DNA of 51,143 bases from positions 2,541 to 53,683 of the forward strand of contig AVPN01000426.1 in NCBI GenBank assembly GCA_000695325.1. The letters run 5' to 3'. The notes beneath the pieces were generated by a model, which saw only the letters and a program-made list of their open reading frames with translations, ran no database searches and was not told where the DNA came from. The DNA comes from Pleurobrachia bachei. Taxonomy: Eukaryota > Ctenophora > Tentaculata > Cydippida > Pleurobrachiidae. Shown piece by piece: positions 42,800 through 51,143 of this stretch (within the stretch, counting starts at the first letter, position 1; each line of letters begins with the position of its first letter). Made by a program: the position numbers and the translations under genes.

Positions 42800-43372
42800 A
42801 TGGATATTTCAGTACTAAGTACGCAATTGCAAGACGAACCTAAGGAAAGGGGTGGCCAAGGTAACAGGGACAGGACATCCAGCACGGGAAGCGAAGGAAG
42901 TTACTCTTCACTAATGTTAACGGAGGAGCAGGAGATAGAGCTTTTACGTGAGGAGGAGGAGGAGAACCTTCCATTCCCGACATGGTATGTGAGTTCTCGT
43001 AAAGTATTGTCACAATATGTAGAGGAAGTTATACCGAAGCATGAAGGAATGGAAGATGGAGAATTAAGTGATACTATTGAGTTATCAGGTGTTTCAGCAG
43101 AAGAATACAACAAGATGGGAAAGCAGACGACAATTAAATTGGAAGAGAAGATAAAAGTACTAGAGCATGAGCTTGTTAAAGCAGGAAGATTAATTTTAAG
43201 ACTACAAGAAAAGTGTGAAACTCTTCAAGCCGATAAGAAGTATCTGAAAGTTAAGGTTAAAACGCTAAAAACGAGAGAGAGAAGAAAGAAACTAAAATTA
43301 AGGATGTTAATAGCAAGTAAAATAGGACAAGAAGATAAAGTAATTTACCAAATCACCCCAGAAAGAACCTAG
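42800..43372 (+). CDS. Coiled-coil acidic protein, copy B (after gap)
   Basis: Identical to 10845-11417. Lies in the tandem unit 42118-43279 with the basic C-terminal tail. Confidence 0.5.
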   Translation: MDISVLSTQLQDEPKERGGQGNRDRTSSTGSEGSYSSLMLTEEQEIELLREEEEENLPFPTWYVSSRKVLSQYVEEVIPKHEGMEDGELSDTIELSGVSAEEYNKMGKQTTIKLEEKIKVLEHELVKAGRLILRLQEKCETLQADKKYLKVKVKTLKTRERRKKLKLRMLIASKIGQEDKVIYQITPERT

Positions 43373-43954
43373 GTTTGAACTACAATCAAATCATTATCCA
43401 ATCTTTGCACAATCACGTTTAATTATTCGATAGTCTAATAACATGTATGTAATAGATGAGATTGGAGCGAGATTTTAGGTTAATTAGGCTAATCCATGCT
43501 GTACCAGGCGGCCCCAGCTTCGGTCTGGCAATGTGGTTGTCCATCACGAGATTGAATGCACGTGTTGTGATTAGTGTATAAGCGATCGAAAATATTCGGA
43601 TTTCCTTCATTGATAGGGTTGATTAGCTAACTAGGGATTGTGTTTTCGATTTGAATTAGTCCTTAGGCTTAGAATGAAGGTTCGGTTGCACAGGTTGAGT
43701 AGCTAACTAGTTGATTGAGTAAAGACATGGCTTTTGAAATAATGATTGAGTATCAGAGGTGGTCAGGATCTGGTTATTATATATATATATATGTGGTCTA
43801 TTGTTTCTTTTTGTATTCTTTTTTTGTTTTTCCTTTCCCAGAGAACAAATTGCGAAGGAAATTGTTTCTTCGTATTCGTTGCAACTTACACAGCCTACAT
43901 ATTTTGTCACTTGATCTGTTTATTTTGTGCAGAGGATATTCCTGGTTCTAAGGA

Positions 43955-44255
43955 GAAGGATGTTAGCAGATCTGAGGAGAGGACAAGATGATTTTCCAGA
44001 TCTGAGGAGAGGATAAGAAGATGTTCAAGATGCGAGAAAAGACCAGATCACAGTCCAGATCTGAGGAGAGGACCAGATGATGTTCCAGATCTGAGGAGAG
44101 GACAAAAGGATGTTCAAGATCTGAGGAGAGGACAAGAGGATGTTCCAGATCTGAGGAGAGGACCAGAGGATGTTCCAGATCTGAGGAGAGGACAAGATGA
44201 TTTTCCAGATCTGAGGAGAGGACCAGTTGACGTTCAAGATGTGAAGAAAGACCAG
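43955..44255 (+). repeat. 30-bp minisatellite, copy 2
   Basis: Same as 12000-12300. Confidence 0.85.
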
Positions 44256-44631
44256 ACTACATCAGAGGTGATTCTGAGGAGGGAGTCATAGGATGGGAGA
44301 CAGACGATTGGTCTTGTGAGGCGAGACATACACAGGACGTAACTCCATGATACACTGAAAGCTTATTAAATTCTGGAGTTAGAAACAGTGTGCAGTGTAA
44401 AAACAATAACTTCTGTGAATATCGAGAACCCAAGTGATCCTGATATAAATCAAAATATTCCTGATCTGTATCCCGGTGATTCCAACCCGCTACAAACTGA
44501 CTATACCTATGATCACTGAAGAAGATTCCCCTGACAAACATGTAGCTGTGACCAAAACTGATGACCAACCTGATTCCCCGCCGAGTCATGTTATCAAGAA
44601 GAGTGATGTGAGACTGCAGAGGACTCCGAGT

Positions 44632-44950
44632 CAGCCGAATCATCAAAACAACCAGTCGACCTTTCCACAGTTCCTGAGGAACCTGTCATTTACTACCGAG
44701 AGAAACCAACAAGCCAACATGGCAAGAGAGAAGCTCTGACAAAGATAATGGAACGAATGGCTTGTATTCACGTAAAATCAGGTCGCCTAAAGTGGAAAGG
44801 TAAGATTTGCTCTTACCGGCATCCAGATCCATAGCTGTGTGACCGATTTGTAGAAGAATGGTGAGGACCAAAAGACTGGTAGTTTGGACGGCAACAAGTG
44901 TACCAGATACCATCCTCGAGTGCGCAAATCAAATAAGCGATGATTGGACC
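44632..44950 (+). pseudogene. Degenerate CCCH-like segment, copy 2
   Basis: Same as 12677-12995. Confidence 0.6.
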
Positions 44951-44984
44951 ACCTTTTCATGAGGGAGTTGAAGACCCCAAGGAG

Positions 44985-45555
44985 GGAGGATGAAAGATGT
45001 TGAAGATCCCGAGAAGAAGACAGAAGACGTTAGAGACCCCGAGAAGAAGACAGAAGATGCTAGAGACGCCAAGGAGAAGATAGAAGATGTTAGAGAGAAC
45101 GAAGATGTTGAAGATCCCGAGGAGAGAACCGAAGATGTTAAAGACCCCGAGGAGAGGACAGAAGATGTTGAAGACCCCGAGGAGAAGACAGAAGATGTTG
45201 AAGATCCTGAGGAGAGGATAGAAAATTTTGGAGACCCCGAGGAGAGGACCAAGATGTCGAAGACCCGAGGAGTAGACAGAAGATGTCGAAGACCCGAGGA
45301 GAGGACCAGAAGATGTTGGAGACCCCGAGGAGAGGAAAGAAGAGGTTGAAGATCCAAAGAGAGTACAGAAAGTGTTGGAGACCCCGAGGAGCAGACAGAA
45401 CTGTCAGGCCAATGCTCTGACAGAGACAGAAGATTTTGAAGACCCCGAGGAGAGAACACAAGTTGTTGAAGACCCCGATGAGAGGATGAAAGTTGTTAAA
45501 CACCCCGAGGAGAAGCCAGATGATGTTCAAGATCCCAAGGCGAGAGCCATAGGAT
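44985..45555 (+). repeat. 30-bp EDVEDPEERT minisatellite, copy 2
   Basis: Same as 13030-13600. Confidence 0.8.
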
Positions 45556-45584
45556 GTTCCAGATCCTGAGAAGAGAGCCAGACG

Positions 45585-46025
45585 ATGCACCAGATCCCAA
45601 GGAGGGAGCCAGATGAAGTTGCAGATCCCGAGGATGTTCCAGATCCCGAGGAGAAGAAGAAGAAGAAGAACCCTTTCACGCCATCAGTCGAACCTTCCAA
45701 TTCGGCAGCCGAATCATCAAAACAACCAGTCGACCCTTCCACAGTTCCTGAGGAACCTGTCATTTACTACCGAGGGCAACCAACAAGCCAACAGATTATA
45801 GATGGCAAGAGAGAAGCTCTGACAAGGATAATGGAACGAAAGCGCTTGAAACAAGCATCCAATCCTTCCGAAACAAGCACCGAATCATCCAAACTAGTAG
45901 CCGACCCACTCACACCGCTGTGTGACCGATTTGTAGAGAATGGTGAGGACCAAAAGACTGGTTGTTTGGAGGGCGATAAGTGTACCAGATACCATCCTCG
46001 AGTGTGCAAATCAAATAAGCGATGA
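45585..46025 (+). CDS. CCCH-like zinc-finger protein, copy 2
   Basis: Identical to 13630-14070 (Cys113, Cys127, Cys133, His137). Confidence 0.5.
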   Translation: MHQIPRREPDEVADPEDVPDPEEKKKKKNPFTPSVEPSNSAAESSKQPVDPSTVPEEPVIYYRGQPTSQQIIDGKREALTRIMERKRLKQASNPSETSTESSKLVADPLTPLCDRFVENGEDQKTGCLEGDKCTRYHPRVCKSNKR

Positions 46026-46254
46026 TTGGACCACATTAAAAAGAACAGATAAGTCCCGTGGTACTTCCAGAGAGGCAGTTGGTGTACCAGTTCCGGGTTG
46101 GAGGCAGCCCTTAATCGTATCCCTACAGCTTTTACCAATGAAGAAACCCACTTCATTCTCCCGACGAGTACTCACGCCAGAAAAGGAACCAGATTAACAA
46201 ACCACGAGGCAACTTTTGGGAAGCGATAGTAAACCCACCTTTTTATGATGCACG

Positions 46255-47170
46255 ACCAGAAAGTGTGAGGTTAAAGGCAACACAGAAGATGTTGGAGACC
46301 CCGAGGAAGAGACAGAATATGTTGGAGACCCGCGGAGAGGACCAGAAGTTGTTGAAGACCCCGAGGAAAGGATGAAAGTTGTTAAACACCCCGAGGAGAA
46401 GCCAGATGATGTTCAAGATCCCAAGGCGAGAGCCATAGGATGTTCCAGATCCTGAGAAGAGAGCCAGACGATGCACCAGATCCCAAGGAGGGAGCCAGAT
46501 GAAGTTGCAGATCCCGAGGATGTTCCAGATCCCGAGGATGTTCCAGATCCCGAGGATGTTCCAGATCCCGAGGAGGGAGCCAGAGGATGTTCCAGATCCT
46601 GAGGATGTTTCAGATCCCGAGGGACAAGGTCTAGGGCTCCTCCCTCGGTCTACTTCAAGGTCTTGGGCTCCTCTGAGCCAGAGGATGTTCCAGATCCTGA
46701 GGAGAGGTTAAAAGAAAATGCTGATTCTCGATGATGAATACAGAAAGTAGCCCTGGCAGATAAGACAGATCAGATGTTCCAGTTCCTACAACCCATTACA
46801 TTCTGCCGACGACTACCCCTAACAAGTCTTCCTCAGAAGGGGAGCCAGATTCACAAGTCACGAGGCTCAAGGCAAGTTACTACCAGAAAGTGTGAGGTTC
46901 AAGATAACCCCGAAGAGGAGACAGAGGATGTCGGAGACCCCGTAGAGGAGACAGAAGAAGAGACAGAGGAAGAGACAGAAGATGTTAAAGACCCCGAGGA
47001 GGAGACAGAGGATGTTGTAGACCCCTTAGAGGAGACAGATGATGTTGGAAGATGTTGGAGACCCCAAGGAGAAGACAGATGATGTTAGAGACCCCGAGGA
47101 GAAGACAAAAGATGTTAGAGACCCCGAGGAGAAGGCAGAAGATGTTAGAAACCCCAAGGAGAGTGAAGAA
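46255..47170 (+). repeat. DPEDVP minisatellites, copy 2
   Basis: Same as 14300-15215, with the complement tract at 46624-46673. Confidence 0.8.
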
Positions 47171-47284
47171 AATGATGGAGAGAAGGCCAAAAGACAACTC
47201 AGAACCCGAGATAAGAAAATTATGTATTTTCTCCTCTGTCTTCCTAAACGAGAACGTCACAAATTTTGGATCAATTTTGATTGA
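47039..47284 (+). CDS. Acidic-repeat ORF with basic C-terminus, copy 2
   Basis: Identical to 15084-15329. Confidence 0.25.
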   Translation: MMLEDVGDPKEKTDDVRDPEEKTKDVRDPEEKAEDVRNPKESEENDGEKAKRQLRTRDKKIMYFLLCLPKRERHKFWINFD

Positions 47285-47434
47285 CCAGCTTTTGAGATGG
47301 GTTATTCATCCCTGAAACTACAGAAAGTTAGATTTATCAGTGGAGCCCCTTGAACAAAATTAATTGAAAGTGGAGATAGGGATCATTGCACAGGATTTTA
47401 ATGACACCTAAGGTGTGTATGAGAGGACAGGTAC

Positions 47435-47715
47435 CGCAAGGTCAAGTACCGCGACCGATTCCAGAGAGGTGAGGACACCTGTTCCAGTCTCCACTCCTGT
47501 GGACAAGGTCTCTCCACTCCTATGGACAAGGTCTCTCGTGAGGATACCTGTTCCAGAGAGATGAAGTGAGGATACCAGTTCCAGAAAGGCAAGGTGAGGA
47601 TACCTGTTCCAGAGAGGCGAGGTAAGGATAACCTGTTCCAGAGAGGTGAGGATACCTGTTCTAGAGAGGTGAGGATACCTGTTAGAGAGGAGAGGTGAGA
47701 TGAGGATACCTGTTC
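47435..47715 (+). repeat. 24/28-bp minisatellite, copy 2
   Basis: Same as 15480-15760, with the complement tract at 47488-47537. Confidence 0.85.
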
Positions 47716-47874
47716 CAGAGAGGCGAGACCTATTCCAGATTAGAGAGGTAACCATACATGTTCCGGAGGTAACAATACTTGTCCCAGAAATGTAGGGGAG
47801 TATTATAGTTCTACTTGCAAGAAGTTATGGCGTAACCCAGAAGAAGAGTCACGGCTGTGTGTGGTTTCACCTAG

Positions 47875-48060
47875 ATGGTTTCACCTAGGCGACCTAGGTA
47901 TGTAGGGACAAAGCCCCCTAAAAAGACAGAAAATGTGACTGAATCACACAGCATATGGATATCCAGGGATCCCTATAAGCAACGTTGCAACAAGTTAGCT
48001 ACTTGTTATTTAGAGGAACTGTTCAAGTCAGCAGAAGCAATTAGTCACTGTGAATGCTGA
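47875..48060 (+). CDS. Hypothetical 61-aa ORF in unit A, copy 2
   Basis: Identical to 15920-16105. Confidence 0.25.
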   Translation: MVSPRRPRYVGTKPPKKTENVTESHSIWISRDPYKQRCNKLATCYLEELFKSAEAISHCEC

Positions 48061-50046
48061 TCGAGACAAGCTGACTACTTGTTCTCAACATAGGACAACC
48101 TCAAATCAGGAGAGATAAGGGTTAGCGGCCATGTTGATGCAGATATAAAAGATAGACACAACAGTGCAAGTTGGCGAATTATGTAAGGAGAAATCTGGAG
48201 AAAGGGGAATATGCATACATTACCTTATCCAGGTCAGATCCAAAAAGAAATGAGTTGGATAGTTACTGTCAAAAGGATTAGACGACAAAGTTTAAGGAGT
48301 AGGTGTCCCGGAGGAGATAACGGTCCAAGCGAGGAGAGGAGGAGATAACGGTACAAGCGAGGAGAGGAGGAGATAACGGTACAAGCGAGGAGAGGAAGAG
48401 ATAACGGTCCAAGCGAGGAGAGGAGGAAATAACGGTCCAAGCGAGGAGAGGAGGAGATAAAGTTCCCAGCGAGGAGGAGATAACGGTCCCAGCGAGGAGA
48501 GGAGGAAATAAAGTTCCCAGCGAGGAGGAGATAACGTTTCCAGCATAGGAAGGAGAAGATAACGTTCCCGGCGAAGAGAGGAGGAGACAACGTTTCCAGC
48601 AGAGGGAGGAGGAGATGAAGTTCCGAGGAATTGGAAGAAAATACGAGGACAATTACAATCAGTGAGTTGATTAGATGAGGATAAGTTGTCTAAAATAACC
48701 GTGAGGATGAACATTTTCCGTGGTAATTTGTGTGAAGAACATTTTAATTCTGTCTTTGTAAGGGAAGATCCTAGAAAGAGAAGACAAATTGAAATTATTT
48801 GGTTAAAAAAGTAGGATATTAATTTTGTGGAAATGATTTCTAAATGACAGCTCGCTAGATGAGATCATGAGATGGGATCTAGTGAGTGGGTTCAACTCGA
48901 TGGGATGGAGTAAACCCGAACTCGGGAGGAAAGAAGTCCCAAATGACAGTTGCCCAGTTATGCCGAAACATTATTGAATTAAGCGAGTGAAGAAAAATGT
49001 ATTATATGCATGATATAAGTGTGAATCGACGTGTTGATAAAAGGACAATTGTAGGGCTAAATTAACCCTAATACCGCCCACACGAACTTGAACTAAGGTG
49101 TGGGAGTGTACACGTAGCCGTGTGTAGGAATACAGAGGAAATCACCCCCGAGGAATTCAAACCAGTGGAACGACGAAGAAGCAGAGGATCAAACAGAAAA
49201 AGATAAGAGAAACAGTGTGAAAGACAGTGTGAGAGAAATGCATTAAATTAATTCATGTAATTTTTTTGAGTAGTCAATAGACAGAGAAAGGGAAGATCCC
49301 TCACCTTTCCAGTCGCCACACCTGAACCTCGTGTTATTGGCGGGGCCACATGGACTGAAAATTGGAGTTCTTAACGATACGTGGAATAAGGAAACAACCA
49401 GTCTTCGCTAAATTGAACGAGGGGAGGAGTTCACATGGATATGGAATAAAGAGGAATGGAGTTCACTAAGATGATGAGGTGTTTCTTAAGGTGCGGGAGT
49501 GTACGCGGTGCCGCGTGCAGAGAACCCGGACGACTACCAGAAAGGCAAGGTGAGGATACCTGTTCCAGAGAGATGAAGTGAGGATACCAGTTCCAGAAAG
49601 GCAAGGTGAGGATACCTGTTCCAGAGAGATGAAGTGAGGATACCAGTTCCAGAAAGGCAAGGTGAGGATACCTGTTCCAGAGAGATGAAGTGAGGATACC
49701 AGTTCCAGAAAGGCAAGGTGAGGATACCTGTTCCAGAGAGATGAAGTGAGGATACCAGTTCCAGAAAGGCAAGGTGAGGATACCTGTTCCAGAGAGATGA
49801 AGTGAGGATACCAGTTCCAGAAAGGCAAGGTGAGGATACCTGTTCCAGAGAGATGAAGTGAGGATACCAGTTCCAGAAAGGCAAGGTGAGGATACCTGTT
49901 CCAGAGAGGCGAGACCTATTCCAGATTAGAGAGGTAACCATACATGTTCCGGAGGTAACAATACTTGTCCCAGAAATGTAGGGGAGTATTATAGTTCTAC
50001 TTGCAAGAAGTTATGGCGTAACCCAGAAGAAGAGTCACGGCTGTGT

Positions 50047-50232
50047 GTGGTTTCACCTAGGCGACCTAGGTATGTAGGGACAAAGCCCCCTAAAAAGACA
50101 GAAAATGTGACTGAATCACACAGCATATGGATATCCAGGGATCCCTATAAGCAACGTTGCAACAAGTTAGCTACTTGTTATTTAGAGGAACTGTTCAAGT
50201 CAGCAGAAGCAATTAGTCACTGTGAATGCTGA
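50047..50232 (+). CDS. Hypothetical 61-aa open frame in unit B, copy 2
   Basis: Identical to 18092-18277. Begins with GTG. Confidence 0.2.
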   Translation: MVSPRRPRYVGTKPPKKTENVTESHSIWISRDPYKQRCNKLATCYLEELFKSAEAISHCEC

Positions 50233-51143
50233 TCGAGACAAGCTGACTACTTGTTCTCAACATAGGACAACCTCAAATCAGGAGAGATAAGGGTTAGCGG
50301 CCATGTTGATGCAGATGTAAAAGATAGACACAACAGTGCAAGTAGGCGAATTATGTAAGGAGAAATCTGGAGAAAGAGGAATATGCATACATTGCCTTAT
50401 CCAGGTCAGATCCTAAAAATGAGTTGGATAATTACTGTCAAAAGTAGGTGTCCCGGAGGAGATAAAGGAGAGGAGGTGAGAAAGGAGAGGAGGTGAGAAA
50501 GTTCCCAGTGAAGAGAGGAGGAAATATAGTTCCCAGCGAGGAGGAGATAACGGTCCCAGCGAGGAGAGGAGGAAATAACGGTCCAAGCGAGGAGAGGAGG
50601 AGATAACGGTACAAGCGAGGAGAGGAAGAGATAACGGTCCAAGCGAGGAGAGGAGGAGATAAAGTTCCCAGCGAGGAGGAGATAACGGTCCCAGCGAGGA
50701 GAGGAGGAAATAACGGTCCAAGCGAGGAGAGGAGGAGATAAAGTTCCCAGCGAGGAGGAGATAACGGTCCCAGCGAGGAGAGGAGGAGATAACGGTCCAA
50801 GCGAGGAGAGGAGGAGATAAAGTTCCCAGCGAGGAGGAGATAACGTTTCCAGCATAGGAAGGAGAAGATAACGTTCCCAGCGAAGAGAGAAGGAGACAAC
50901 GTTTCCAGCAGAGGGAGGAGGAGATGAAGTTCCGAGGAATTGGAAGAAAATACGAGGACAATTACAATCAGTGAGTTGATTAGATGAGGATAAGTTGTCT
51001 AAAATAACCGGGAGGATGAACATTTTCCATAAAAATTTGTGTGAAGAACATTTTTATTCTGTCTTTGTAAGGGAAGATCATAGAAAGTGAAGACAAATTG
51101 AAATTATTTGGATAAAGAAGTATATTAAGTTTGTGGAAATGAT

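Larger units (their letters stand above)
31956..51143. repeat. Long near-perfect duplication, copy 2
   Basis: Repeats 1-19059. The complement tracts recur at 32731-32780, 38407-38456, 39393-39442, 39569-39618, 46624-46673 and 47488-47537. The first member of pair 7 recurs at 49299-49324. Copy 2 contains 129 bp in the minisatellite before 50935 that copy 1 lacks. Confidence 0.95.
47552..51143 (+). repeat. 2.17-kb tandem units A and B (partial), copy 2
   Basis: Unit A is 47552-49537 (ORF 47875-48060, minisatellite 48300-48635). Unit B starts at 49538 (56-bp array 49540-49910, ORF 50047-50232, minisatellite 50455-50935) and runs off the window. Its minisatellite end matches that of unit A, so the shorter version at 18848 is the derived one. 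Confidence 0.88.

Overview
The window is eukaryotic, repeat-dominated, gene-poor DNA, probably from an invertebrate animal. The evidence is long (TC)n/(GA)n tracts, intron-like acceptor and donor signals, a foldback MITE, LTR-type repeats and isolated TATA/CCAAT/CRE-like motifs. No operons, rRNA or convincing tRNA genes are seen, and the species cannot be named from the sequence alone.

Layout. 1-22111 is a very large LTR-bounded repeat complex with no reverse transcriptase or integrase. It holds an LTR remnant (1-580), a candidate primer-binding site (584), a giant inverted repeat (746-3936) centred on a 204-bp MITE, a 2.4-kb tandem duplication (about 3.9-8.6 kb), a duplicated coiled-coil exon (9400, 10845), 30-bp acidic-repeat minisatellites around a CCCH-like zinc-finger ORF (12-15.3 kb), 2.17-kb tandem units (15.6-19.75 kb), an interrupted 3' LTR (19800-20278), an 18 x 51-bp array, and another LTR tail plus leader (21606-22111). 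22112-24584 and 25378-29290 look like ordinary host DNA, separated by a complete solo LTR (24585-25377) that defines the LTR: 793 bp, TGTACGC...GCGTACA. 29291-30601 is a further leader fragment ending in the MITE, and 30602-31146 carries a cluster of TGACGTCA sites. 31147-31955 is an assembly gap. 31956-51143 repeats 1-19059 essentially base for base, apart from one 129-bp length difference in a minisatellite. Both copies start at the same base, which suggests duplicated contigs or haplotypes.

Main discovery. At least seven short tracts, five of exactly 50 bp, one about 50-52 and one of 26 bp, are the exact same-direction complement of the corresponding tract in a sister repeat. They are complemented in place and NOT reversed, and the flanks stay aligned. 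An ordinary inversion gives a reverse complement, so this cannot come from any standard DNA rearrangement. Three of the tracts are not low-complexity. Either this is a data artefact (two-base colour-space decoding is complement-invariant and 50 nt is a typical read length for it) or an undescribed process. It is the observation most worth checking.

Genes. Only a few ORFs have plausible coding character: the coiled-coil protein (two tandem copies, each repeated after the gap), the CCCH-like protein with EDVxDPEE repeats, a 50-aa charged ORF, and short ORFs in the 2.17-kb units and at a duplicated TATA-like promoter. No function can be assigned with confidence.
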